Positions 1 through 11,420 of a stretch of DNA of 64,000 nucleotides are shown piece by piece. The position numbers and the translations under genes were made by a program. The notes under the pieces were generated by a model. The model did not search any database. It worked only from the letters and a program-made list of their open reading frames with translations, and was not told the DNA's origin. Position 1 is the first letter of the stretch. Each line of letters opens with the position of its first letter. Source of the stretch: Platanthera guangdongensis (taxonomy: Eukaryota; Streptophyta; Magnoliopsida; Asparagales; Orchidaceae); the NCBI GenBank assembly GCA_039583875.1, contig CM077153.1:112154568-112218567 (forward strand), in the 5' to 3' direction.

Positions 1-97
1 TGCGTGTTTTGAGTCAGGAGAGCTGACTTGGGTTCAGGAGGAGTGCTGACAACTGGGCAGCACATGTGAAAAGGAGGAGAAATCAGTCAAGCATAGG

Positions 98-768
98 ACA
101 TGGGTAGAGACACGGGCATGTCCCTACCCATGTGGGAGTGGCCAGCTCTCGAGTCGATGACTCGAGTATGTCCAGAGAAGGACACGGGTTGTGACACGGT
201 CGTGTCACTACCCATGTCAAGTGACACGGGCAGAGACACGGGCGTGTCCCTACCCGTGTGTGTGTGTGTGTGTGTGTCGAGTTGAACTCGACGAGGTGTG
301 TCGAGATCGATGAAATGTATGACACGGGTAGAGACACGGGTGTGTCCCTACCCGTGTGTCGTTGTGTAGAGTTGAACTCGACGAGGTGTGTCGAGATCGA
401 CGAGGTGTGTCGAGATCAACGAAGTATATGACACGGGTAGCGACACGGGCATGTCCCTACCCGTGTGTGTGTCGAGTTGAACTCGACAGAGTGTGTCAAG
501 ATCGACGAAATCTGTCGAGATCGACGAAATGTTGACACGGGTAGAGACACGGACCTGTCCCTACCCGTGTGTCATTGTGTCGAGTTGAGTTCATCTAGAT
601 GTATCCAGAGAAGGACACGACCAGGGAACATGGCCGTGTCATATGGACACGGGTCGGGACACGGGCGTGTCCCTACCCGTGTCGAGTATTGAACTGACAC
701 TAAAACCGTCGTTGATGCTTTGCCCAAGCCGGACACGGGTAAGGACACGGGCGTGTCCCTACCCGTGT
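98..768. repeat. Array of eight ~38-bp palindromes in U3 of element A
   Basis: Eight dispersed units at about 98-135, 183-218, 222-259, 321-357, 429-466, 533-571, 647-683 and 731-768. Each reads approximately GACACGGGTAGAGACACGGG followed by its near reverse complement CGTGTCCCTACCCGTGTC, so each can fold into a hairpin. They are separated by GTCGAGTTGAACTCGACGAG and TCGAGATCGACGAA motifs, which are themselves partly palindromic. A (GT)n run lies at 257-277. The array ends just before the putative TATA box. The same array is in the 3' LTR (35450-36138). Confidence 0.85.
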
Positions 769-777
769 CACTTTTCA

Positions 778-785
778 TATATAAG
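778..785 (+). promoter_or_regulatory. Putative TATA box of element A LTR promoter
   Basis: TATATAAG immediately follows the last U3 palindrome. The matching site in the 3' LTR is TATATAAC at 36143-36150. The position, after a repeat-rich U3 and before a conserved leader-like segment, fits the U3/R promoter of an LTR. No transcript evidence is available. Confidence 0.5.
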
Positions 786-947
786 GGTTGCGAAAACCCT
801 AGCCATTTTTACTGCTCATTCCAGCCATTTTTCCTGAGAGAAATTTCTGTAGAGAGGGGAAACTACTGGAGCAAGTCCAAGAGGAGGAGAACCGCCGCCG
901 TCGTGAAGAAGAAGATGCCGCCGAGAAGAGTTACACAATCATGGCCG

Positions 948-2050
948 GACCCGCGAGACACCCTTGAACGGCTTGATTTTCAAGTACACCCAATCGCCGA
1001 CAGCGAACTCCATGTTCCTATGCTTGGCATTATCGTACTTCGCCTGCCGGTCCTGAGCGATAAGCAACCTCTCTCGAATCGTTCGAACCAAAGATGTAGC
1101 ATCATCCACCTCTTGGCGCTTGTACAACTTTGACTCACTCATTTCCAATGAAGACAACGACGTACGACATCTTCTACCAAAAAGGGCCTCGAAGGGTGCC
1201 ATTTGTGTGCTCGCCTGATAGCTATTGTTGTACGCAAACTCCACCGAGTATAGATGATCTCCCACTGCTTTCCAAAGTCCAGGACACACATGCGAAGCAT
1301 ATCTTCCATAGTCCTATTGACCCTCTCGGTCTGCCCATCCATCTGCGGATGGAAGGCTGTACTAAAACTCAGCTTCGTTCACAACATCTGCTGCACGAAC
1401 CTCCAATCGTTGAACGTGAACCACCCATCCCAGTCACTCACGATGCTGCGGGGCACACCGTGAAGCCGTACTATGTTATCCACATACAACTTTGCCAATT
1501 TCTCAACCAGGTCATCCTTCCTATGCGGAATGAAATGTGACACGTTCATTAGACGATCTACGACCACGCAAATAGGGTCGTTCCCCTTTTGCGACCTTGG
1601 CAACCCGTGCACAAAGTCCATAGTAATGTCGTCGAACTTCCACTCCGAAATAGGCAAGGATTTCAAGAATCCTCCCTGCTTTTGGCACTCTGCTTTCACC
1701 AAGGCGCAAGTTTGACACTTCGCCACGTAGAGCGCCACATCCTTTTTCAATCCTGGCCACCAAAACAATTTTAACATCGATGTACATCTTTGTGCTCCCG
1801 GGTGAATTGAGTACTTGGTATGATGCGCCTCGTACAACAATTCCACACGCAAATTGCCCACATTTGGGACGGACAAACGACCGTCCTTCCAAAGCAATCC
1901 ATCCTCAACGACGAATTGGGAATTTGAACCATCCAGAGCTTCAACCATGATCTGCTTCATGTGGCCATCCAAATCCAAAGCCTGTCGAATCCGATCAGCC
2001 AGGTCATACTGAACTTCAGTCCAATTCAAAAGTGCTTCAGCACTTGACTG
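948..2050 (-). pseudogene. Element B integrase, downstream part (zinc finger and DDE core)
   Basis: Minus-strand integrase of the gypsy pol, starting after the element E insertion. The H2C2 finger is visible as HHTKYSIHPG, then FWWPGLKKDV and CQTCALVKAE. It is followed by the core with MDFVHGL (first D) and IVSDWDGWF (second D), then a segment around 1379-1290 where the frame changes. The second block (1342-948) contains [15 protein letters not shown] with the catalytic E and [10 protein letters not shown]. Reading ends at GVSRVRP, where normal Tekay integrases continue into the C-terminal domain and chromodomain. There is at least one frameshift, so this is not functional. Confidence 0.85.
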
Positions 2051-2055
2051 CTTAT
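2051..2055. repeat. Target site duplication of element E, left copy
   Basis: CTTAT directly precedes the LTR start. The matching CTTAT lies at 8449-8453 directly after the other LTR. Confidence 0.9.
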
Positions 2056-2979
2056 TGATGCTTAAGATCACGGCAGTGAACCGGTCGCACAAGTAATATA
2101 AAATGGGGGTTTTCCCAAGTATCGATCTCACAAGGAACACAGTAAGGTGGAGTTAATTTCGAGGAGGACTTGAGAATGAAGTCCTCAGGTCGGAGCTAAC
2201 TAAGGGGGGATTTTGATGTTGAGGACAAAGAAAATAAAAGGCTAACAACTACTCCTATGCAACGCCGCTATGCGATGCTTCGCCAGGCAGGATGGAAGAC
2301 TAGTCGGGCCGCTATGCACCGAATCACTAGGCAGATGGACAAGAAGGCTATCGGATGAGGTGGTTAGAACGGCGGAATGAGGGTCATAAGCACCTCTTCG
2401 CTACGCACACCACTAGCAATTGCTAGTGCGGCAAGGGAGGATGGATGGTGGATGGAATATGGCGCAACTCAAGTAAATAACGAAAACATACAATCACATA
2501 GACATAATTGTATAAAAACGTTTTACAAACTAAGCATACTTCATCAATATAAATAGAGTTAAACACCAATATTCAACAATAAAGCAAGAACAAGTCAAGA
2601 GATCGACCGAATCCGAAGTGTTGCTGAGGATTCACGGTTGGAATCGTCTGGTTGTCATTCCCTGTCCAAGCTCGGTCCTCAACTGCGTCCGGGGTAGAGA
2701 AGGGCTGTCACCACCTTCCAATGGCCCGTCTTCTTCGTCTCACGATAGCGGATGAAGTTTGCTAGCTTTCCTTTGCTTGATGGCTATGGTGTCAAACCCT
2801 ACTTGAAGCTCACGGATGAAGGAGAAGGTCGAGGGGAAGCTTCGGTTTGGATTTGGCCGTGAAAGCTTGCCCGGAGCACCTCCCTAGGGTGGAAGATGAA
2901 GGGGAATGGCGGAGAAGGCGGAAAACGGCGGAGAAATGTCAAGCTCCGGATCCCCTCTGAATTAGGGCGAGACCTGAAT

Positions 2980-2987
2980 TATTTATA
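2980..2987 (-). promoter_or_regulatory. Putative TATA box in element E LTR
   Basis: TATAAATA on the minus strand, directly downstream of the palindrome cluster. The right LTR has the same box at 7802-7809. Confidence 0.5.
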
Positions 2988-2999
2988 CAAAAGAAGAAA

Positions 3000-3360
3000 T
3001 GAACAATGCGCACGATCACATGCACACGACCAGTGGTCGTGCGCACTATGTCCGGTGCTCGTGCGCACTGGCATGGAAGATCAGGAAGAAGAACTGGGAT
3101 AACGCGCACGAGTAGTGGCGCACGAGTAGTGGTCGTGCGCACTAAGTCCAATGGTCGTGCGATTACCCCAGACAGGACTCCAGAAATGAGGAATCAATGC
3201 ACACGATCAGTGGCACACGACCAGTGGTCGTGCACACTAGTTACAGTGGTCGTGCGCTTACCCCAGGCTGACACTAGAAAACATAGAGTAGTGCGCATGA
3301 GCAGGGGCGCACGACCAGCGGTCGTGCGCATTAGATCCCATGATCGTGCGCAGTATTCCT
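3000..3360. repeat. Palindrome cluster CACGACCA/TGGTCGTG in U3 of element E
   Basis: Repeated short hairpin units such as CACGACCAGTGGTCGTG, along with half-units GCGCACGA and TCGTGCGC, recur at 50-80-bp spacing. They lie directly upstream (minus strand) of the putative TATA box at 2987-2980. The second LTR carries the same cluster at about 7825-8180. Confidence 0.8.
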
Positions 3361-3626
3361 GTTTCACAACCATCTCGGAACACGCACACGACCCCTGTAC
3401 CGAAAGGAAAAACTAATCACTGATATGTGCAGACATTCCAGGCAATCACACAAAGGAGTACAAACTATAAAAATAACAAAATACACAACCACGAGCATAA
3501 ATGTGCACTTCCTATGGAAATAAAGATAAGATGAAATATGAAAGATAAAGAACTAAAAGTGAAGTGCAAACACGTGAAAACTAGCACAGATGAGTCCGAA
3601 AATAGGTATATAAAGTGGACTCATCA

Positions 3627-3637
3627 CACCCCCAGAC
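3627..3637 (-). other. Polypurine tract of element E
   Basis: On the minus strand AGTCTGGGGGTG immediately precedes the LTR start TGATGAGTCC, the expected place for the plus-strand primer. A second copy of the same motif, CACCCCCAGACTTAACT on the plus strand, lies about 0.5 kb away near 4149-4165. A weaker variant is near 5072. Confidence 0.7.
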
Positions 3638-5404
3638 TTAACTGTTTGCACGTCCCGAACAAACAAAATCTAAGCAGATAGGGAAAATACTAGTTAACAA
3701 AGAAATTGCGATACGGACTACCATGTGAAGTCGCATGCTCGCACGCGTAAAAATATAATAGAAGAAATTTCTAAGCATACAAAATAGTTTATACTTTTCA
3801 CAATGTGTATCAAAATTTTATTATTACTCAAAAATGGAATCACGATGAATCATCCGGTCACGCGTAGGGAGAAAGTAGACTAATCGCTAGGCGAGCATTG
3901 CCAAAGTTCGGGGCTCCGGATAACCTCCAAAGGAATCCACCAATGTCGGTGACCATATGCTTGCCCTTTCGCATTCTCTCCATGGCACTGGTTTGGGTTC
4001 ACACACAAATCAGTAGGACTTTAGGTGAAGAGATGGGGCTTGGGTTTCAGTGAGGTAAACAATGATAAATAAGAATGGCTATGCACCAAACCCAAATGAG
4101 CTAGTATAAAATGAATCCATCAGCTAATCAAAATATATGCGGGTACACCACACCCCCAGACTTAACTTTTAACATATGGGTGTGTGCACCGCCTACTCCA
4201 AATATACTCACATCTCAAATAGGATTTTCAATTTTACTTTTACTTTCCACTTTTTCACAATTAACATCATATTTTTTTTTGTAACTTTTTTTTTCAAATT
4301 ACTTCTCTTTTAACAATTTCAGCAAATATAAGTTTTGGAGCACATCCACATATTCACAAATAAAATCACCACATCAACACCCCATCATGAAAAATGTAAA
4401 ACTCTAAAGCTCGACTTGGGAGTGCAACTAGGATCGGCTTTGAGGCTTTGGTGAAATCATGGTGGAGCTGAATCAAAAGGAGGGGTAGGCACAACGGGGC
4501 TAGCGAGGACAAGACGTTAGGAATGGTACAAAGCTCAACCGGGCCAAAATGATAGCCTACATCACGTTCATGCGAGTGAACTAAACTATACCCATGCTTC
4601 AAGAATAGCTTGGGGCAAGTTCTTAGCCAACGAGAAAGACTATCCATCCTCCCGACTCGAGCAATACGAACCTAACGGGCCGTCTACACACATCCTTAAG
4701 CTACCGTCGGATTCACACCGTATTCGCCAATTTTTGAGTAGAATAAAAAATATTTACGCAATTAGAAAAATATAAAACTAAAAGCATACAGAAAAATTAA
4801 ATCTACTCCAATTTCTACACGAGACGAGTGCAATTGACTAGGAGCACAACAAGGTCAACATTTTACTCCGTCTCATAATCCTATGTCAGCACCATAATTT
4901 TCCCAAATCATACAAAAGAAACGAGTTTAACTCGCAGCACGCAAAGAGCTAAGCACGCGCTCATGTGGGTGCAGTGATGTGTAATGCAATGAACTAATCA
5001 AAATAAAACAATAAAGGCTTCCAGTATGCACATGATATGTGCACGTGCAAAAGGCAACAAAACTGGCTCTCCTCCAGACTTAAACTAAACTACATAGCAT
5101 ATGATAGAGAAATTAAAATCATAAAGAGCTAAGGGAAGAGGTTACCCAATGCTCAGCCAGTGAGCATACCAGAAGACGCGTGTAAACCTGAAGCAGGTTC
5201 GCCATACGAAGAATCACAACCCCTCCAATGCGATTTACCATGAATACCTGCAGGGGTGAGCTCCGTAAAAACAAAACAAAAATATACAAACTACAAAGAA
5301 ATACTAAAACTAAGCTGGACATGAAAAATAAAAATACAGGAAAAGAAAGATAAGTACTGGGGTTATTGTTATCCCAACACGACTTATTCAGCTACGAAAA
5401 GGTT
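3638..5404. other. Element E non-coding interior (3' part)
   Basis: AT-rich interior between the end of the gag-like ORF and the PPT. No conserved domain was recognised, and the short ORFs here look like chance. It holds the duplicated PPT-like motif (about 4149-4165) and a CCTCCAGACTTAAACT variant near 5072. Confidence 0.6.
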
Positions 5405-6637
5405 CTAGCTATTGGGCCTATGAAAAGAAAAATGCATAGGTAACTGTTCCAATATCCGTTTCGGTAACGGGTACCGATACGGTGATAGAGCAGTTACCCC
5501 TCTGCCTAAATAATCATACCTGCTCCTCGCAGGCAGAGGAAATAGGAAGTAGGATGAGGAGGAGGCCTGTTCCTCACTCATCTCACCACAAAGCAAATCC
5601 TTGCCTAGCAAGGTATCGTTTATCACAGGGCCACATGAGGCGATGGCAACGGCATGAGCACAAAGCTCATCGTCATCCCAACGTACCTGTGGAGACTCAT
5701 CCTGCACAGGCTCAGATAAGGAAGGGGGATTTAGTAATAAAAGAGAAGAAGAACTAAAAGAATCAGAAAATGGGAGAGTGATCCTGGTCTCACTCTCAGC
5801 AGGATCCAAGCATAGATCATCGTCGGTATCATATGAGTCGTAGCGAGGGGAATCCGAGAACTCGAGGTCCGCGGTGGTTAGAGGAATGGCCTCATCCAAT
5901 AAGGAGGTGCAAACCTCCGCATCGGAAAGGGGATATTCCTCATCCCACCGGGGTGCATAAAAGTGTTCTGAAGATCCACCTTCTCCGTCAGAGATAGAGG
6001 AATCATCATCCCACTTCGGCGCATCCTCGGGCACCGAATCATCCACAAATACAACATCATCAACCGACTCACACAAAAATGGAGTAGCATAATCTGGCAA
6101 AAATTACGGAGGGGCAAGGCTGCTCTCAAAATCAAGCATTGAATGAGTAGGCCCCCTCGCACAGTCATTCGCAGACGCCACCCCGTCGACGACCGGAACA
6201 ATCTCATCGTCCCATACAGGAGCGTCCATGAGTTCCTGCTCCTCGTTTTCTTGGCTAACACCAGAGTGATCATCATCACTCAAGGAAAGCTCGTAAAAAG
6301 GGATCAAGGGACACATGAAAGAGCTGTATGCGGCCATAGATTCTTCAGTAATCTCAACGGGTAAAGAATGATCAAAGTGCGTTATGTCAGTGTATGGGCC
6401 AGGCAACACCCTGGTAGGCATGTCCACAACATTCTTCCGCAAACGGGAGGTTGTTGTGCACACGCCCTCAGAGGGAGAAGGCTTGCACAAACGAGGGCAA
6501 TCCTTCAACATGTGGCTCACACCTTGACATAACAAACACTGAATGCAATGCTCGGCATTCATAACAGCAATGACATCGATGGATCGGCGCAAAATGTCAA
6601 GGATACGGCACTCAGCATCAGGATCCATCACGAACAA
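5405..6637 (-). pseudogene. Acidic CCHC zinc-knuckle protein of element E (broken gag-like ORF)
   Basis: One minus-strand frame of about 410 codons starts at 6637 and is broken by a single in-frame TAA at 6106-6104. Residues 35-48 contain CLLCQGVSHMLKDC, a perfect CX2CX4HX4C retroviral-type zinc knuckle. The rest is very acidic, with recurrent WDD/WDE blocks (for example APVWDDE, APKWDDD, APRWDEE, VRWDDDE). No capsid, protease or polymerase motif was seen. The knuckle is near the N-terminus, whereas gag proteins usually carry it near the C-terminus. A role in packaging or nucleic-acid binding is inferred only from the knuckle. It is the sole coding capacity of the element. I do not recognise the family. 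Confidence 0.7.
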
Positions 6638-6841
6638 AAATAATTGATGAAAAAGTGCTACACAGCTGAAATGAAAATAGCACGGATCTGGTATCTAAAT
6701 TAAAAATCAGAAAAGGGAAAAAAGAAAAAAGCAAAATAAAAATTCTAATAATCAAAGCAAATAAATAAAAAAAATGATATGCACAAATGGAAAAGGGCTT
6801 CAATCTATTATCTCCCTCTCCACAAACTCACACGACTGTGT

Positions 6842-6859
6842 TCCCCAGCAACGACGCCA
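6842..6859 (-). other. tRNA-Asp-type primer binding site of element E
   Basis: On the minus strand TGGCGTCGTTGCTGGGGA lies 6 bp after the LTR end. It matches the plant tRNA-Asp-type PBS (TGGCGCCGTTGCCGGGGA) with two C-to-T changes. This sets the minus-strand orientation of the element. Confidence 0.75.
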
Positions 6860-6865
6860 AAAACT

Positions 6866-8448
6866 TGATGCTTAAGATCACGGCAGTGAACCGGTCGCAC
6901 AAGTAATATAAAATGGGGGTTTTCCCAAGTATCGATCTCATAAGGAACACAGTAAGGTGGAGTTAATTTCGAGGAGGACTTGAGATTGAAGTCCTCAGGT
7001 CAGAGCTAACAACTACTCCTATGCAAGGGGGGATTTTGATGTTGCGGACAAAGAAAATAAAAGGCTAACAACTACTCCTATGCAACGCCGCTATGCGATG
7101 CTTCGCCACGCGAGATGGAAGACTAGTCGGGCCGCTATGCACTGAATCACTAGGCGGATGGACGAGAAGGCTAGCGGATGAGGTGGTTAGAACGGCGGAA
7201 TGAGGGTCGTAAGCACCTCTTCGCTACGCACGCCACTAGCAATTGCTAGTGCGGCAAGGGCGGATGGATGGTGGATGGAATATGGCGCAACTCAAGTAAA
7301 TAACGAAAACATACATTCACATAGACATAATTGTATAAAAACGTTTTACAAACTAAGCATACTTCATCAATATAAATAGAGTTAAACACCAATATTCAAC
7401 AATAAAGCAAGAACAAGTCAAGAGACTGACTGAATCCGAAGTCTTGCTGAGGATTCACGGTTGGAATCATCGGGTTGTCATTCCGCATCCAAGCTCGGTC
7501 CTCAACTGCATCCGGGGTAGAGAAGGGCTGTCACCACCTTCCAATGGCCCGTCTTCTTCGTCTCACGATAGCGGACGAAGTTTGCTAGCTTTCCTTTGCT
7601 TGATGGCTATGGCGTCAAACCCTACTTGAAGCTCACGGATGAAGGAGAAGGCCGAGAGGAAGCTCCAGCTTGGATTTGCGGTGAAAGCTTGCCCGGAGCA
7701 TCTCCCTAGGGTGGAAGATGAAGGGGAACGGCAGAGAAGGAAGAAAATGGCAGAGAAATGTCGAGCTTCGGATCCGCTCTGAATTAGGGCGAGACCTACA
7801 CTATTTATACAAAAGCAGAAATGAACAATGCGCACGATCACAGGAGCACGACCAGTGGTCGTGCACACTATGTCCGGTGCTCGTGCACACTGGCATGGAA
7901 GATCAGGAAGAAGAACTGGGATAACGTGCACGAGTAGTGGCGCACGACCAGTGGTCGTGCGCACTAAGTCCAATGGTCGTGCGATTACCCCAGACAAGAC
8001 TCCAGAAATGAGGAATCAATGCACACGATCAGTGGCGCACGACCGGTGGTCGTGCGCACTAGGTCCAGTGGTCGTGAGCTTACCCCAGGTTGATACTGGA
8101 AAAAGTAGAGTAGTGCGCACGAGCAGGGGCGCACGACCAGTGGTCGTGCGCATTAGTTCCCATGATCGTGCGCAGTATTCCTGTTTCACAACCATCCCGG
8201 AGCACGCACACGACCCCTATACCAAAAGGAAAAACTAATCACTGATATGTGCAGACATTCCAAGCAATCACACAAATGAGTACAAACTATAAAAATAACA
8301 AAATACACAACCACGAGCATAAATGTGCACTTCCTATGGAAATAAAGATAAGATTAAATATGAACGATAAAGAACTAAAAGTGAAGTGAAAACACGTGAA
8401 AACTATCCCAGATGAGTGCGAAAATAGGTATATAAAGTGGACTCATCA
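6866..8448 (-). repeat. Element E 5' LTR (right copy)
   Basis: A 1583-bp partner of 2056-3626, ending TCATCA before the CTTAT duplication. It carries the same palindrome cluster (about 7825-8180) and TATAAATA box (minus strand, 7809-7802). Confidence 0.9.
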
Positions 8449-8453
8449 CTTAT
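8449..8453. repeat. Target site duplication of element E, right copy
   Basis: CTTAT directly follows the terminal TCATCA of the second LTR and matches 2051-2055. The element B coding sequence resumes after it. Confidence 0.9.
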
Positions 8454-9770
8454 CCATGCAAAAGATCTCCAACGCCTCCAACTCCCGAACCAACCACTCC
8501 TCATGGATCGACAGTCAATTGGCTTGAGCTGGGGTCCGGCGACTCAAGGCGTCCGCAACCGCATTGGCATTACCAGGCACGTAGTGGATCTTGAATGTAT
8601 AGTCCCCTAGGAACTCCATCCACCTACGCTGCCGCATGTTCAGATCTTTCTGATCCAGCAAATATTTCAGGCTCTTGTGATCAGTGTAGATATCGATCTT
8701 CATACCGTACAAATAATGTCTCCACAGCTTTAAAGCAAAAATCATGGGCGCTAACTCCAAGTCATGGACCGGATAATTCCTCTCGTGCACTTTCAGCTGT
8801 CTCGAGTCATACGCTATAACGCTTCCATATTGCAGTAGTACGCTACCCAAACCACTTCCTGAAGCATCGCTATAAATCTCAAAGCCTTCAGTACCACTCG
8901 GCGAACCCAGCACAGGCGCCATGGTCAACCGACACTTCAACTCCTCAAAAGCTCCTGCGCACTCCGGTATCCAAACGAACTTCTGCTCTTTCCTTGTCAA
9001 AGTAGTGAGAGGTAACGCTATCCCGGAGAAGTTCTCCACGAAGCGCCTATAATAGCCGACCAGCCCCAGAAAGATCCCGAATTCCGCTACCGTAGCAAGC
9101 ATAGGACACTCTCGTATCACAACAATCTTCGCCGGATCCACCGCAATCCCCTCTCCACTCACTATATGACCGAGGAACGCCACTGAGGACAACCAAAACT
9201 CGCATTTCGAGAATTTAGCGTACAATTGATTCCTCCTCAGCGTCTCCAATACCAAGTGAAGATACCTGAAGTGCTCCTCCTCACTCTGCGAGTACACCAA
9301 AATGTCGTCGATGAAGACGATCACAAAATAGTCCAAGTACTCCCTGAAAGTCCTGTTCATCAAATCCATGAACATTGACGGCGCATTCGTCAACCCAAAA
9401 GGCATGACTGTAAACTCATAATGCCTGTATCTTGTACTAAAAGTTGTTTTTGGGATATCACTCTCCCTTATCCTCAGCTGATAATATCCAGACTTGAGAT
9501 CCAATTTTGAGTACACCGTCGACCCGACCACTAATCAATCAGTTCATAATCCTAAGGATCGGGTACTTATTCTTCTCCGTTAGCTTGTCCAGCTCTTGAT
9601 AATCAATACAAAGTCTCAAGCTTCCGTCCTTCTTCTTCACAAAAGGACCGGTGCGCTCCAAGGCGACGAACTTGTATTCACATAACCTTGCTACAACAAC
9701 TCTTGAAGTTGCACCTTCAGCTTCGCCATATCCTTAGGCGCTAACAGATACGAAGAGCGTATGACCGATT
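8454..9770 (-). pseudogene. Element B reverse transcriptase and RNase H
   Basis: Minus-strand pol. An RT N-terminal piece (about 9770-9540: QELL, stop, [18 protein letters not shown]) is followed by a frame break. A long open stretch from 9531 to 8515 then reads [31 protein letters not shown], the catalytic [17 protein letters not shown], and RNase H with [11 protein letters not shown] and [10 protein letters not shown], ending at ADALSRR. The RT and RNase H catalytic acidic residues look intact here. The stop in the N-terminal piece and the frameshift make it a pseudogene. Integrase continues beyond 8515 and is cut by element E. Confidence 0.9.
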
Positions 9771-9849
9771 TGGCATCACACCAAACCGCCTTAGCCATCT
9801 GAAGAGCAGACACTAACGTCATGCTCGACCCCTTTCAAGCCGACAAATG

Positions 9850-10250
9850 TCGTCTCACGAACAGTTCCCAACTTGACTTTTTGCGATTTCGATCAATGTA
9901 TGCTTGCTGCTCCGAGAGCCAGTCCATACGAAAGATTACATCGAGCTCCCCTAACGGTAGTAACGACGCTTATAAGTCAAAATCTTGACTCCCTATCCGC
10001 ACCTAAACTCAACAGATTCTACTCGCGCGCAATGAGCATCATTAGACAACAACGCATCCAATTTGTCTATTTTCATCAAAGGAGGTACTCCGACGCGCAA
10101 TACAAATCTTTTGGTCAAAAGGGAACGCGAAGCTCCCTAAGCAAATGGTGCTCTCGCCGAATTAATCGAAAATCAGAACAAAGCTTAACACAAACAGTTC
10201 TAAGCTAACATGCACAAGGGCAACAAGTATTTAAAGCTAAACTGCTATAA
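9850..10250 (-). pseudogene. Element B protease remnant
   Basis: Badly decayed stretch between gag and RT. Only the distal protease signature is readable on the minus strand (FDVI-RMDWLSEQQAYID, about 10000-9900). No DTG catalytic triad is visible. There are stops in all frames. Confidence 0.55.
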
Positions 10251-10252
10251 CT

Positions 10253-11107
10253 TTAAGTCGTACCTGTCATCACGACAGCGTGCTTCTTCTCGGACTTGGG
10301 ACGTCCGTTATAGCACTCTCGGGCAAAGTACCCCGACTTTCCACAATTAAAGCATGCCCCGGGGGTTCGACCCGTAGTCGTCCCAGAAGCACCAGAAGAA
10401 GGAGCTGGACCCGAAGTCCTACCCTTCTTATACCACCTATGGTACGCAGACTTTGAGGAGTTCGGCATTTTGAACTCCGTCTTCTGCATATTCAAGTCTT
10501 TGCTTCCTTGGATTCGATTCAGATCTCTGGCACTTTGTCCTATACCTGCTCCTGACATAGCTTTCTTTAACTTCTGAGCACCATTCCGACAGTCTCGGGC
10601 AAAGTGCCCTTCCTTGCCACACTTAAAACAACAATATGGAGCCTGACCAGTAGACATTTTGGACTTCTTGTTCCTCCTCCTTCGGTATTCAGATTTTGTA
10701 GAATCTAGAGAGTCTAGTACCCAAAGCTTCGATGTCCGATTGACTTTTGCCAAATCTACTTCCAAAGATCTAGTCGATTCCACCAAGGCTCGGAATCCCA
10801 ATAATTTTGGTCCTAGCAGCAGAACCCTTAATTCATCGTGCAGGCCATTATAAAACCTATCGACCATCGACTGCTCGCTCTCCACTTCAGAGCCCGAGTA
10901 GCATCTTAACATCAGAAATGCTTGCAAATATTCCTCAACTGAGTGCGTACCCTGCACTAAAAGCATGTTCAACTGCTGACCCAACGGTCCTATAAATGTC
11001 TTTTGCTCCATCACACCACCCGGCGTTGGAATTACCTCAAAAATAGGGGACGACACACGTCTTTCATTTTGTGCACCAATCGCAGCAAACACTGCTTCCA
11101 CCACCAT
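10253..11107 (-). pseudogene. Element B gag with two zinc knuckles
   Basis: An open 284-codon minus-strand frame. The capsid-like part has VEEYLQAFLML and DRFYNGLHDELRVLL. The first knuckle CFKCGKEGHFARDC (CX2CX4HX4C) is intact. The second, CFNCGKSGYFAREC, has Tyr in place of the zinc-binding His. Tekay gags usually start further upstream, so the frame is probably N-terminally truncated or frameshifted. It lies just downstream (minus strand) of the PBS. Confidence 0.85.
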
Positions 11108-11420
11108 TCTTATGGTTTCAGCGGAGGGAAGGGTTGCAGGCTGGTCACCAAGTGCACTATAATCCTAAGAATCCGGATGTTCTGACGGCCCAGCACCTCT
11201 TTTGGTCACCTATAGTCGTACAAAACACCGTTAAGCGACCATACAAAATTGCAAAAAGCAATTATAGGAACACGCAGGTTCCTAAAACACGTGTATTTTC
11301 ATTCCTAAGTGGGCATTCATGGGTTCTTTTGATGTTATAACGATGACGCACATACATGTGCTCACCACCCCTTAAAAAAAATTCGTCCACGAATTCATTG
11401 AAGCCTGACCGAAACCAGTA

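Larger units (their letters stand above)
1..947 (+). repeat. Element A 5' LTR, first part (U3 and start of R)
   Basis: Co-linear with 35350-36310 in the 3' LTR of the same element, from the shared GAGCTGACTTGGGTTCAGG stretch through the palindrome array and TATA box to GAGTTACAC-ATGGCC near 940. The match stops at about 944-948, where inverted element B begins. The LTR resumes at 13674. The part corresponding to 36312-38007 of the 3' LTR is absent. Short ORFs across this region are by-products of the repeats. Confidence 0.85.
2056..3626 (-). repeat. Element E 3' LTR (left copy)
   Basis: A 1571-bp LTR with TGATG...CATCA ends, matching 6866-8448 apart from scattered substitutions and a small indel near 2200 versus 7015. 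On the minus strand, U3 (from 3626 down) contains a palindrome cluster at about 3000-3360, followed by a TATAAATA box at 2987-2980. Confidence 0.9.
2056..8448 (-). mobile_element. Element E: complete non-autonomous LTR retrotransposon
   Basis: Two similar LTRs (2056-3626 and 6866-8448) start TGATGCTTAAGATC and end GTGGACTCATCA. They flank a 3.2-kb interior, and the whole is bounded by a perfect 5-bp target duplication CTTAT (2051-2055 and 8449-8453). It interrupts the integrase of element B. The minus-strand orientation follows from a tRNA-Asp-type PBS beside the right LTR and a PPT beside the left LTR. No RT, RNase H, integrase or protease is present. The single coding region is a broken acidic protein with a zinc knuckle (5405-6637). 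Mobility must have depended on enzymes from another element. Confidence 0.9.

Noticed and set aside
98..768. CRISPR-like array of regularly spaced repeats
   Set aside because: The units are palindromes inside an LTR of a plant retrotransposon, with uneven spacing, diverged repeats and repeat-derived spacers. No cas genes are present and the context is eukaryotic.
720..1133. Plus-strand ORF of 137 codons
   Set aside because: It spans the junction between the element A LTR and inverted element B and shows no domain. It is the antisense shadow of integrase in its second half.
3006..3416. 136-codon ORF in the element E LTR, with a twin at 7828-8238
   Set aside because: It appears in both LTRs only because they are copies. 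The protein is a translation of the palindrome repeats (VVVRT, RPVVVR), with no domain.
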